DNA of 64,000 nucleotides from Aureimonas endophytica (GTDB lineage Bacteria; Pseudomonadota; Alphaproteobacteria; Rhizobiales; Rhizobiaceae): positions 559,255 through 623,254 of the forward strand of contig NZ_BMIQ01000003.1 of assembly GCF_014642635.1 (NCBI RefSeq). The letters run 5' to 3'. The position numbers and the translations under genes were made by a program. Positions 36,466-44,595 of the stretch are shown here, piece after piece. The notes beneath the pieces were generated by a model. It was not told the DNA's origin. It searched no databases and worked only from the letters and a program-made list of their open reading frames with translations. Each line of letters opens with the position of its first letter. Positions within the stretch are counted from its first letter, which is position 1.

Positions 36466-36471
36466 ATGTCA
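36442..36471 (+). promoter_or_regulatory. Stem-loop covering the start codon of the small membrane ORF
   Basis: TGACATG and CATGTCA pair over 7 bp, with an inner CAA/TTG (36452-36454, 36462-36464) and an AT-rich loop. The ATG at 36466 is in the right arm. In mRNA this could hide the start codon; in DNA it could be an operator. No strong ribosome-binding site is visible upstream. Confidence 0.45.
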
Positions 36472-36801
36472 GTATCAGCTTTGATGCGCTCTCGATCCTA
36501 TTCGTCGGTTCTGATCTTGATCATCAATCTTGCGATCAGCGGAGCGGTCTCGCTGGGCATCGCGGTCGTGCCTCACAGCCTTCGGATCGCCGTGGTGGTG
36601 GCTCCGTGGAGCCCACCTCGACACGTTCTCGATGTGATCGCCGATGCCGGCGGGAAAGTCGTCAGAAGCAGTCAGGTGCCGTGGGTCGCTCTTTCTGAGG
36701 GCATGTCACCCGGCTATGTTCAGCGACTGTTTTCGGCCGGCGCGGTCCTTGTTTTCGACGGAAGCTTATTTTCAGCCTACCGAAGGGAAGCCCTTCCATG
36801 A
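36466..36801 (+). CDS. Small membrane-anchored protein coupled to chemoreceptor, unknown function
   Basis: 111 residues. The N-terminus is basic ([11 protein letters not shown]) and followed by one hydrophobic segment at about 13-34, so the remaining 75 residues probably face the periplasm. This part ([41 protein letters not shown]) looks like a small alpha/beta fold; no named family is recognised. Its stop overlaps the chemoreceptor start (ATGA at 36798-36801), which strongly implies translational coupling and a joint role, perhaps as a sensing or stabilising accessory. Confidence 0.72.
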   Translation: MSVSALMRSRSYSSVLILIINLAISGAVSLGIAVVPHSLRIAVVVAPWSPPRHVLDVIADAGGKVVRSSQVPWVALSEGMSPGYVQRLFSAGAVLVFDGSLFSAYRREALP

Positions 36802-38510
36802 GTATGATCGAAACCATGCGTCTGCGCGCTGGGTTCATCACCACCGTCTTGCTTTGGATCAACTTTACTCTGATCCTTCTTCGACTCACGGGAGGGTCAA
36901 CGGGAGATCCGCTGCTGCTCGTGGGTGGCGGGTTCGCTCTGGCGCTAGTCGGAACCGTAACATGGAAGCTCGACCCTATCGGGCCGACGACGCGAACCAT
37001 GTCGGGAGTGGTGCAGGCGGCATTGGTCGCACTGCTTCTTTATTCATTCACCGGCTCGCCGCTCCAGTCCGACATCCACCTCTATTTCTTTGCTATCCTC
37101 GCGATCTGCACCGCTTGGATCGACTGGCGACCGATCGTGACCTTCACGCTTTTCACCGCGGTCCATCACCTGTTCCTAAGCCTCGTTCTGCCGGCGATGG
37201 TGTTTCCGGGAGAGGTCAATCTCGCGCGCGTCCCCATCCATGCCGCCATTCTTCTTCTGGAGGCCGGCGTTCTGATGCTGATCGTCCATGCGCTGCGGAA
37301 GGCCTTCCAAGAGACATACAGCGCTATGGAGAGTTCCTCCGCGGCCCAGCGGCAGGCTGCCGAACTCCATGCCGAGGCCGAGAAGGCACGCAACGTCAGC
37401 GACGCGCTTCGCTTGAAGCATGATGAGGCGACCGAGGCTCGGCTCACCGCACTGCAAGCCTTCATTGCCGAGATCGAGTTCGGCTTCGCGCAGCTTTCGG
37501 AGGGCAATCTGACGGTTCGCCTGAAACAGCCCTGCTCGCCGGAATACGAGCGTATTCAAGTCCTCTTCAATGAGAGTGTCGGTGAGCTGGAGCAGGCATT
37601 CGGCGCCGTGGCGCGCACCGTCCGTGCCATTCGTGCCGGATTGAGCGAAATCACGACCGCCTCGAACGATCTCGCGCAACGCACCGAGAAGCAGGCGGCG
37701 ACCCTGGAAGAAACCGTCGCCGCCCTCGGCCAAGTCAACGCGGCGATCAACGCGACCGCCAGCAGCGTCGGACAGGCGCAAACCTCCGCATCGACGGCCC
37801 AGATCAATGCGCAGAAAGGCGGTGAGGTTGTCGGCCACGCCATAGCAGCGATGGCGGAGATCGAGAGGTCCTCCACCCAGATCGCCAAGATCATCGGCGT
37901 CATCGACGAGATCGCTTTTCAGACGAACCTTCTTGCCTTGAATGCGGGGGTGGAGGCCGCCAGAGCCGGCGAGGCAGGCAAGGGCTTTGCGGTCGTGGCC
38001 CACGAGGTACGGGGATTGGCCCAACGCTCGGCGGAAGCTGCCAAGGAAATCAAGATCCTGATCGCGACATCGAGTGCTCAAGTCGATCGCGGAGTCGGTT
38101 TGGTCTCTTCGTCGGGCGGTTCGCTCGAAGAGATCGTCGGGCAGGTGAAGGCCATGGCGGAAGTCGTGTCGGTCATCGCGGACAGTGCGCGCGAGCAGGC
38201 CGGGAGCCTCGGCGAAGTCTGCGCGGCGGCGGATCAGATGGACAGAGTGACCCAGCAGAATGCGGCGATGGTCGAAGAAACGACGGCAGCCGCGCAGAAC
38301 CTCACCTTCGAGACGGATCGGTTGGGGGCCATGATCGAGCGTTTCAAGATCGATGGGGGCACTCCACCAAAATCGTCATCCGTGGACTTCGCTGCGAAAG
38401 GGCTCAATCCGGTCTCGATCCCAAACGCCGTTCCCCAATTGCGCAGCCGAGGGTTGGGCGGCGCGGCCCTATCCCAGGCCGCCGACCACGACGACTGGGA
38501 GGCATTCTGA
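36798..38510 (+). CDS. Methyl-accepting chemotaxis protein with six-TM N-terminus
   Basis: 570 residues. Six hydrophobic segments within residues 8-165 leave almost no periplasmic domain. A coiled region (170-215) and HAMP-like segment ([13 protein letters not shown] near 230) lead to the signalling domain (about 275-490), with the conserved hairpin [36 protein letters not shown]. The last residues, DDWEAF, form a WxxF-type pentapeptide (DWEAF) that resembles the CheR/CheB tether of Tar/Tsr. It would signal to CheA/CheW at the inner membrane, with the adjacent small protein possibly providing the periplasmic sensor. Base composition appears lower in GC than in neighbouring operons. Confidence 0.9.
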   Translation: MSMIETMRLRAGFITTVLLWINFTLILLRLTGGSTGDPLLLVGGGFALALVGTVTWKLDPIGPTTRTMSGVVQAALVALLLYSFTGSPLQSDIHLYFFAILAICTAWIDWRPIVTFTLFTAVHHLFLSLVLPAMVFPGEVNLARVPIHAAILLLEAGVLMLIVHALRKAFQETYSAMESSSAAQRQAAELHAEAEKARNVSDALRLKHDEATEARLTALQAFIAEIEFGFAQLSEGNLTVRLKQPCSPEYERIQVLFNESVGELEQAFGAVARTVRAIRAGLSEITTASNDLAQRTEKQAATLEETVAALGQVNAAINATASSVGQAQTSASTAQINAQKGGEVVGHAIAAMAEIERSSTQIAKIIGVIDEIAFQTNLLALNAGVEAARAGEAGKGFAVVAHEVRGLAQRSAEAAKEIKILIATSSAQVDRGVGLVSSSGGSLEEIVGQVKAMAEVVSVIADSAREQAGSLGEVCAAADQMDRVTQQNAAMVEETTAAAQNLTFETDRLGAMIERFKIDGGTPPKSSSVDFAAKGLNPVSIPNAVPQLRSRGLGGAALSQAADHDDWEAF

Positions 38511-38580
38511 CGATCGTCATGGGCTTGCGGATCAGTGTGATCGATTCGGCTCGGGACCTGTTGATCTGGTTTGAGGCGCG

Positions 38581-39010
38581 ATTCACTTCGGCATTGAAGG
38601 GAGTTTCCCGGCGCATGGGGTTCCCCGGATGGACGACCGTCGCGTGGTGGGCGGCATCGTCTACCTGATCCGCAACGGCTTGCAGTGGAAGGATGCGCCC
38701 GTGGACTACGGGCCGCGCAAGACGCTCTACAACCGCTTCATCCGCCGGTCTCGGCTGGGTGTCTTCAACCGCATCTTCGCCGCGCTCGTGGGCGAAGGGC
38801 CGAGGCCCGAGCGCCTCATGATCGATGCCACGCACCTGAAGGCCCACCGCACGGCGGCGAGCCTTCTCAAAGGGGGGATGTTCCCCGACGTATCGGACGC
38901 ACCAAAGGCGGCCTGAACTCCAAGCTGCACGCCGTCTGCGACGGGCAAGGGCGCCCTCTCGTCATGACGCTCACCGAGGACCGGCGCGACTTCGGCTGCG
39001 CCCTTCCCCC
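38581..39010 (+). pseudogene. IS5-family transposase remnant, truncated and frameshifted
   Basis: Translated pieces match an IS5/IS427-type transposase. One frame from about 38587 reads HGVPRMDDRRVVGGIVYLIRN..., YGPRKTLYNRF, MIDATHLKAHRTAASLLKGG; after the run AAAGGGGGG at about 38870-38878 the reading continues in the -1 frame as GDVPRRIGRTKGG, LNSKLHAVCDGQGRPLVM. The remainder, including the rest of the DDE core, is missing. The upstream end is also decayed. The G-run may be the relic of programmed -1 frameshifting seen in this IS group, or a simple indel. It closes the chemoreceptor island; 39011-39092 shows nothing else. Confidence 0.82.
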
Positions 39011-39092
39011 TCCAGGCCCTCCGTGACGGTCCGCCTCCCGTCACCCGCAGGGGCCGGGTCGACGGCCGGATCGCCGTCGCCCGGATCCAAGG

Positions 39093-40061
39093 TCAGGAGG
39101 GCTCGACGTCCGCCCTCTCCCGCGCCGTCATGGCGCAGAGGATCTCGAAAAGCATCGTCGCCCCCGTCAGGGCGGTGAGGCCCGTCGGGTCGAGCGGCGG
39201 CGACACTTCCACGAGATCGGCGCCGGCGATATCGAGGCCGCCGAGCAGGCGGACGAGCATCTGCGCCTCGCGCGTCGTGAAGCCGCCAATCTCGGGCGTT
39301 CCCGTTCCCGGCGCCATCGAGGGGTCGATGCCGTCGATGTCGAAGGAAACGTAGGTCGGGCGGTCGCCGACGATGGCGCGCGCTTCCGCCATAACGTCGG
39401 CCGGTCCCCTGGCGACGAACTCCTCCATGAAGACGATGCGGATGCCGACCGCCCGCGCCCAGTCGTAGTTCGCGGCATCCGACACCGCGCCCCGAATGCC
39501 GATCTGGATCATCCGCGCCGGGTCGAGGAGCCCTTCCTCGACCGCCCGCCGGAACGGGGTGCCGTGGTTGTAGCGATTGCCGAAGAAGGAATCGTAGGTG
39601 TCGGAATGGGCGTCGAAATGGATGAGCCCGAGCGGCGCCGCGGGTCGCAGACCGCGCAGGATCGGCAGCGTGACGAGGTGGTCGCCCCCTACCGTCAGCG
39701 GACGAGCGCCGCCTGCGCAGATTTGGCGAAAGAAGGTCTCGATCAGCGTCAGGCTTTCTGTGGCGTCCAGCGGATTCACCGGCGCGTCGCCGCAATCCGC
39801 GACGCGAAGGGCATCGAAGGGCGACAGCCCGGTCACGTGATGGACGCGGCGCACGAGACTGGACTGGTTGCGGATCTCGCGCGGACCGTGGCGCGCGCCG
39901 GTCCGGTTCGTGGTCCCTCCGTCGAACGGAACGCCGACGAGGGCGATGTCGACCTCGTGCGGCTCGGCCAAGGGCAACCGCATGAAGGTCGCGGGTCCGG
40001 CGAAGCGCGGAACGGCGCCCGAATCGAGCGGCTGGAACCGATGCGGCGGCGTCCTGGTCAA
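39093..40061 (-). CDS. Ureohydrolase (agmatinase/guanidino-acid hydrolase family) A
   Basis: About 322 residues. The binuclear Mn-type site is intact: GGDHLVTLP, HFDAHSDTYD and SFDIDGIDPSMAPGTGTPE supply the His and Asp ligands. The family splits urea from agmatine, guanidinobutyrate, guanidinopropionate, arginine or guanidine; sequence does not settle which. GAGGAG lies 7 nt before a TTG at 40061, my preferred start; a GTG at 40079 gives 6 more residues. It is divergent from a second ureohydrolase, and an amino-acid importer follows that. Confidence 0.83.
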   Translation of the reverse strand: MTRTPPHRFQPLDSGAVPRFAGPATFMRLPLAEPHEVDIALVGVPFDGGTTNRTGARHGPREIRNQSSLVRRVHHVTGLSPFDALRVADCGDAPVNPLDATESLTLIETFFRQICAGGARPLTVGGDHLVTLPILRGLRPAAPLGLIHFDAHSDTYDSFFGNRYNHGTPFRRAVEEGLLDPARMIQIGIRGAVSDAANYDWARAVGIRIVFMEEFVARGPADVMAEARAIVGDRPTYVSFDIDGIDPSMAPGTGTPEIGGFTTREAQMLVRLLGGLDIAGADLVEVSPPLDPTGLTALTGATMLFEILCAMTARERADVEPS

Positions 40062-40250
40062 ATTCCGCTCCTCATGCACGATGCTCTTCGGCCTCGGCCG
40101 GCCAAGGCGCATGCTGCACGGTTGCGCCGTCAGGTCCACCCCGTCCCGCCGGATCGTGGCGCATGGCGCTCTTGCCGCGTCGATCCTATGCTGGCGGCGG
40201 TTCGGCCGGGGCGGTCGATTCGGCGGATCGTCGGGCTGGAGAAACGCGAA

Positions 40251-41285
40251 ATGGATGACCGCAAGCTCGACGCTCTGCGCAAGCGCTATCTCGGGGCCAC
40301 CGGCGGAGACATCGACGATCCGGACTTCGCCAAGGCCGCCCGCCAGCAGTTCTCCGAAAGCGATCGCCGCAAATGGCCCTTCGCCGATCCGGCCACCTTT
40401 CTCGACGCGCCCTTCCGTGCCGATGCGGTCGAAACGAATTTCGAGGGGCTGGACGTCGCGCTGATCGGCGTGCCCATGGATCTCGGCGTCACCAACCGGG
40501 CCGGCGCGCGGCTCGGCCCGAGGGCGGTGCGCAGCGTCGAGCGCGTCGGCCCCTACGAGCATGTCCTGCGCATGACGCCGATGGCGGATCGCCGCGTCGC
40601 CGATGTCGGCGACGTGCCCTTCCGCTCGCGCTTCAGCCTCGAATCCTGCCACGAGGACATCGAGGACTTCTTCGGCCGCGTCGTCGCGGCGGGCGTCGTG
40701 CCGCTGGCCGTCGGCGGCGACCATTCGATCAGCCGCGCCATCCTGGCGGCGGTCGGGCGCGAGCGCCCGGTCGGCATGGTGCATATCGACGCTCATTGCG
40801 ACACCGGCGGCGTCTACGAGGGCTCGAAGTTCCACCACGGCGGACCGTTCCGGCAGGCGGTGCTGGAAGGCACGCTCGACCCCGAGCGCACCATCCAGAT
40901 CGGCATCCGCGGCGGCGCCGAATATCTCTGGGAATTCTCCTATGTCTCCGGTATGACCGTGATCCACGGTGACGAAGTGCCGAAGCTCGGCATCGCGGAG
41001 ATCGTCGACCGGGCGCGGGCGGTCGTCGGCGACGGTCCGACCTACGTTTCCTTCGATATCGACAGTCTCGATCCCGGCTTCGCGCCCGGCACCGGCACGC
41101 CCGAGGTCGGTGGCCTGATGCCGCGCGAGGTGCTGGAGATCCTGCGCGGCCTGCAAGGCATTCGCTTTGTCGGCGGCGACGTGGTGGAAGTCGCGCCGCA
41201 ATACGATGCCAGTTCCAACACCGCCCAATGCGGCGCGCAGATGCTGTTCGAACTTCTGTGCCTCGCGGCGAGCGCACCGCGATAG
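40251..41285 (+). CDS. Ureohydrolase (agmatinase/guanidino-acid hydrolase family) B
   Basis: 344 residues, with a longer N-terminus (MDDRKLDALRKRYLG...) than its neighbour. Metal motifs: GGDHSISRA, HIDAHCDTGG and SFDIDSLDPGFAPGTGTPE; all expected ligands are present. Resemblance to the minus-strand paralogue is confined to the family core, so this is not a recent duplicate. GGAGA lies 8 nt before the ATG. It is followed by the strong promoter of the amino-acid ABC operon rather than being within it. Guanidinobutyrase, guanidinopropionase or agmatinase activity are candidates. Confidence 0.85.
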   Translation: MDDRKLDALRKRYLGATGGDIDDPDFAKAARQQFSESDRRKWPFADPATFLDAPFRADAVETNFEGLDVALIGVPMDLGVTNRAGARLGPRAVRSVERVGPYEHVLRMTPMADRRVADVGDVPFRSRFSLESCHEDIEDFFGRVVAAGVVPLAVGGDHSISRAILAAVGRERPVGMVHIDAHCDTGGVYEGSKFHHGGPFRQAVLEGTLDPERTIQIGIRGGAEYLWEFSYVSGMTVIHGDEVPKLGIAEIVDRARAVVGDGPTYVSFDIDSLDPGFAPGTGTPEVGGLMPREVLEILRGLQGIRFVGGDVVEVAPQYDASSNTAQCGAQMLFELLCLAASAPR

Positions 41286-41361
41286 AGACCGGCTCCCGGC
41301 GACCGATGGCCTCTGCCGCCGGCTGCCTGATTTATGCGCATGTCGCGCTCTGCCTTGCGAA

Positions 41362-41401
41362 TTGACATTCGGCGTGTCGGAGGCTGTTATGTCTAGGCAT
41401 A
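41362..41401 (+). promoter_or_regulatory. Near-consensus promoter with palindromic operator, amino-acid ABC operon
   Basis: TTGACA at 41362-41367 and TGTTAT at 41385-41390 have the ideal 17-bp spacing. A 14-bp near-palindrome with a CTAG centre, TATGTCTAGGCATA (41388-41401), starts within the -10 box. The binding-protein gene begins at 41456. This is the best-looking sigma70 promoter in the window; the overlapping symmetry suggests repression. Confidence 0.6.
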
Positions 41402-41455
41402 GCGTCGGCGAACGCGCCGTTCTTCGACCCACCCTTCGTCCAGCGGGAGACCGGC

Positions 41456-42286
41456 ATGAACAAGCGCATCCTCCTTCAAGCCGCTCTCGGGCTGGCCATG
41501 GCGCTGTCGGCGCCGGCGATGGCGCATGCGGAGGACGCGCTGGCCCGCGTCAAGGCCGCCGGCGTCCTGAAGGTCGGGACCGAGACCGCCTTCGCGCCCT
41601 TCGACTTCATCGACGAGGCGGGCGACCACGCGGGTCTCAACGTCGATGCCTTCGCGGAGATCGGCAAGGAGCTCGGCGTCAAGATCGAATGGGTCGAGCT
41701 GCCCTGGGACGGCGTGTTCCCGGCGCTGGAAGCCGGCCAGTTCGACATGGTCGCGGGGCCGGCCACCATCACCAAGGCCCGCACGGAACGCTACCGCTTC
41801 CTGTCGCCGATCGCCGAGGCGACGGTGGCGATCCTGAAGGGCGCCAAGGACGACACGATCACCAAGCCGGAGGACATCGCCGGCAAGACGGTCGGCGCCG
41901 GCAAGGCGACGGCGCAGCTCGCGCAGTTGCAGGCCTTCGGCAAGACGCTGTCCAAGCCGGTCGAGACGCGCGAATATCCGGCCTTCAACGAAGCCTATGC
42001 CGATCTTGCCGCCGGCCGCATCGTGGCCGTCGCCAATTCCCTGCCCAATATCGCCTATGTCGCGTCCAAGCAGCCGGACACCTTCGCCGTGGTGACGCCG
42101 CCCTTCGGCCAGAAGAGCTATTTCGGCTTCATCGGCACGAAGAAGCCGGACGATCAGGCGCTGCTCGACGCAGTGCAGGCCGCGCTGGTCAAGATCAAGG
42201 GCGACGGCCGGATGAAGGCCATGCAGGAGAAGTGGTTCGGCACGTCCTTCGACACGCCCGACGTCGCGCCCGAACCGGCCTTCTAA
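41456..42286 (+). CDS. Polar amino-acid ABC transporter, substrate-binding protein
   Basis: 276 residues. A signal peptide covers about 1-26 (APAMAHA|ED). SBP family 3 features: VLKVGTETAFAPFDFIDEAGDHAGLNVDAFAEIGKELG at the mature start, FDMVAGPATITKARTERY, and AGKTVGAGKAT, near RTERYRFLSP. The acidic and basic pocket residues resemble glutamate/cationic amino-acid binders but the ligand is unknown. It is the first gene of a four-gene importer operon with its own promoter. Linkage to ureohydrolases suggests guanidino compounds or basic amino acids; this is inference. Confidence 0.87.
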   Translation: MNKRILLQAALGLAMALSAPAMAHAEDALARVKAAGVLKVGTETAFAPFDFIDEAGDHAGLNVDAFAEIGKELGVKIEWVELPWDGVFPALEAGQFDMVAGPATITKARTERYRFLSPIAEATVAILKGAKDDTITKPEDIAGKTVGAGKATAQLAQLQAFGKTLSKPVETREYPAFNEAYADLAAGRIVAVANSLPNIAYVASKQPDTFAVVTPPFGQKSYFGFIGTKKPDDQALLDAVQAALVKIKGDGRMKAMQEKWFGTSFDTPDVAPEPAF

Positions 42287-42342
42287 GAAGCCGGTCTTCG
42301 TCGCGGCCGCGACGCCGCCCGGCGGAAACGCGGGATAGCCCC

Positions 42343-42987
42343 ATGTCCATGCGACTGTTCGAACTGATGCTGACGGCAGCGGGCTACACCGTCGTCCTCA
42401 GCTTCGCGTCGATCGCGATCGGCCTCGTGATCGGCATCGCCGTCTGCGCGGCGAAGCTTTCGCCCCGCCCCGTCTTGCGCTGGCCCGCCGCGACCTTCGT
42501 CAGCTTCTTCCGAGGCGTGCCGCTCCTCGTGCAGCTTCTTCTGATCTACAACCTCCTGCCGACGCTGGGCATCGGCGTGCCGAGCGTCGTCGCGGCCCTG
42601 ATCGGGCTGTCGCTCTGCACCGCCGCCTATCAGGCCGAGAACCTGCGCGGCGGCTTCATGAGCGTGCCGCGCGGCCTCATCGAGGCGGCGGACATGGCGG
42701 GGCTCACGCCCTGGCAGCAGTTCCGCCGCATCCGCGCGCCGATCGCGCTGCGCCTCACAGTTCCCGCCCTCGTCAACGAGGCGATCCTGATCCTCAAGGC
42801 GTCCTCGCTGATTTCGGTGGTCGGCGTCATCGAACTGACGCGCATGGCGCAGAATCTGTCCGCCTCGACCTACCGGCCGCTGCTCTTCTATTCCGTCGCG
42901 GGCGGCATCTATCTCGCGATCAACTGGCTGGTCGCGGGCGGCGGCGCCTTCGCCGAGCGGATGATGCGCCGGGGGCGGCTCGCATGA
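42343..42987 (+). CDS. Polar amino-acid ABC transporter, permease 1
   Basis: 214 residues with about 5 membrane segments, HisM/GlnP type. The amino-acid permease pattern is present: VSFFRGVPLLVQLLLIYNLLP near 46-66, YQAENLRGGFMSVPRGLIEAADMAGLTPWQQFRRI (EAA loop) near 88-122 and a C-terminal SSLISVVGVIELT. Together with the next permease it forms the heterodimeric channel. Its stop overlaps the next start (42984-42987, ATGA). Confidence 0.88.
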   Translation: MSMRLFELMLTAAGYTVVLSFASIAIGLVIGIAVCAAKLSPRPVLRWPAATFVSFFRGVPLLVQLLLIYNLLPTLGIGVPSVVAALIGLSLCTAAYQAENLRGGFMSVPRGLIEAADMAGLTPWQQFRRIRAPIALRLTVPALVNEAILILKASSLISVVGVIELTRMAQNLSASTYRPLLFYSVAGGIYLAINWLVAGGGAFAERMMRRGRLA

Positions 42988-43646
42988 GCTTCGACCCTTC
43001 CGTCATTCTTTCCGCGCTGCCGGCTCTTGTGTCCGGCTTGAAGGTGACGCTCTCCATCTGGCTCGCGTCCATGGCGGGGGGCGCCCTTCTCGGCTTCCTC
43101 GTCGCGGCGCTGCGCCATTTCGGCCCCACACCCCTCGGCCTCGTCCTGCGGCTTTGCGTGGAGATTTTGCGCGGCACGCCGTTTCTCGTGCAGATCTTCC
43201 TTCTCTATTTCGGCGGTCCCTATGTCGGGCTGAAGCTCGACCCGGTTCCGGCGGGCCTTCTCGGCCTCACCGTCTATGCCGCCGCCTATTTCTCCGAGAT
43301 CTTCCGCGCCGGGTTCAAGGCCGTGCCGAAGGGCCATGTGGAAGCGGCCGAATGCTTCGGCTTCACGCGCGTCCAGACCCTACGGCGCATCATCGTGCCC
43401 GAGATGACCATGCTGGTCCTGCCGCAATGCGTGAACATGGCGATCATCCTTCTGAAGGAGACCGCCGTCCTGTCGATCATCGCCGTGCCCGAGATGACCG
43501 CCGTGATCAGCGCCCTCGGTTCCCAGCAATATGCCTTCGTCGAGGCGATGTTCCTGCTCGCGCTCGTCTACTGGCTGCTGGTGGAAGCCTGCGGCTGGGC
43601 GGGCGGGGCGGCCGAGCGCCGGCTTTCCAAGTTCAGGTTCGCATGA
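42984..43646 (+). CDS. Polar amino-acid ABC transporter, permease 2
   Basis: 220 residues with about 5 membrane segments. Features include EILRGTPFLVQIFLLYFGGPYVGL near 55, YFSEIFRAGFKAVPKGHVEAAECFGFTRVQTLRRIIVPEM (EAA loop) and LKETAVLSIIAVPEMT. It pairs with permease 1 and docks the ATPase. Overlap with the ATPase start is 4 nt. Confidence 0.88.
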   Translation: MSFDPSVILSALPALVSGLKVTLSIWLASMAGGALLGFLVAALRHFGPTPLGLVLRLCVEILRGTPFLVQIFLLYFGGPYVGLKLDPVPAGLLGLTVYAAAYFSEIFRAGFKAVPKGHVEAAECFGFTRVQTLRRIIVPEMTMLVLPQCVNMAIILLKETAVLSIIAVPEMTAVISALGSQQYAFVEAMFLLALVYWLLVEACGWAGGAAERRLSKFRFA

Positions 43647-44452
43647 CGTCCTCCACCGAGCCCGCCGTTTCCATTCGCGGCCTGTCGAAGAGCTACGGCA
43701 AAACCGAGGTGCTGCACGGCATCGACCTCGAGATCGCGCGCGGCGCCACCACCTGCCTCATCGGTCCATCGGGCTCGGGAAAATCGACCCTTCTGCGCTG
43801 CATCGCCTTCCTGGAGGAAGCGACCGGGGGCACGATCCATGTCAACGGCCGGCCGCTCGGCTTCGAGGAGCGGCCGGACGGCAAGCGCGTGCGCCTCGGC
43901 CCCCAGCGCATCCGCGAGGTGCGCTCGGGCATCGGCATGGTGTTCCAGCAGTTCAACCTCTGGCCGCACATGACGGCGCTCGGCAACGTCACCGAGGCGC
44001 TCGTCACCGTGCGGCGCCTGTCGCGCAAGAATGCCGAGGAACGCGGCATGGCCCAGCTCCGCCATGTGGGGCTCGAAGCGCGGGCCCATCATTACCCGTC
44101 GGAGCTGTCCGGCGGCCAGCAGCAGCGCGTCGCGATCGCGCGGGCGCTTGCGCTGGAGCCGAAGATCCTGCTCTTCGACGAGCCGACGGCCTCGCTCGAT
44201 CCCGAACTCACGGGCGAGGTGCTGAACGTCATGCGCAAGCTCGGCGAGGAAGGAATGACGATGGTGGTCGTCACCCACGAGATCGGCTTCGCCGCGACGG
44301 TCGGTCAGCGCATCGCCTTCCTCGACCACGGCCGCATCCTCCTGAACGGCACGCCGGGAGAGGTCTTCTCGGACCCGCGCCATCCGCGCCTGACGCAGTT
44401 CCTCGAAACCTATCTCGATCGCGGCGCGGCCATGCTGCTGAAGCCCGCGTGA
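43643..44452 (+). CDS. Polar amino-acid ABC transporter, ATPase
   Basis: 269 residues, HisP/GlnQ type. Walker A GPSGSGKST near 41, an insertion typical of HisP-like proteins after it (RPDGKRVRLGPQRIREVRSG), Q-loop VFQQFNLWPHMT, signature ELSGGQQQRVAIARAL, Walker B ILLFDEPTASLD, H-loop VVTHEIGFA. Drives import of the substrate bound by the 41456-42286 product. The following flavoprotein gene starts after 143 nt and may belong to the same transcription unit. Confidence 0.9.
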   Translation: MTSSTEPAVSIRGLSKSYGKTEVLHGIDLEIARGATTCLIGPSGSGKSTLLRCIAFLEEATGGTIHVNGRPLGFEERPDGKRVRLGPQRIREVRSGIGMVFQQFNLWPHMTALGNVTEALVTVRRLSRKNAEERGMAQLRHVGLEARAHHYPSELSGGQQQRVAIARALALEPKILLFDEPTASLDPELTGEVLNVMRKLGEEGMTMVVVTHEIGFAATVGQRIAFLDHGRILLNGTPGEVFSDPRHPRLTQFLETYLDRGAAMLLKPA

Positions 44453-44595
44453 GACCGACGGGCGGCCAGCGGCGATGACATCCGCACCGATCGCGGGCGG
44501 GACGCTGTTTTGAGAGCTGGACCCCGGCGCCGACCGCACGTCCTTCCGTGCGACCGCCGCGCGGACGAGGCGAGATGAATCAAGGATCGGACGCT

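Noticed and set aside
38629-38916. Intact small gene of 95 codons
   Set aside because: The translation is the middle of an IS5-type transposase and the frame is broken at the G6 run; it is a remnant, not an independent gene.
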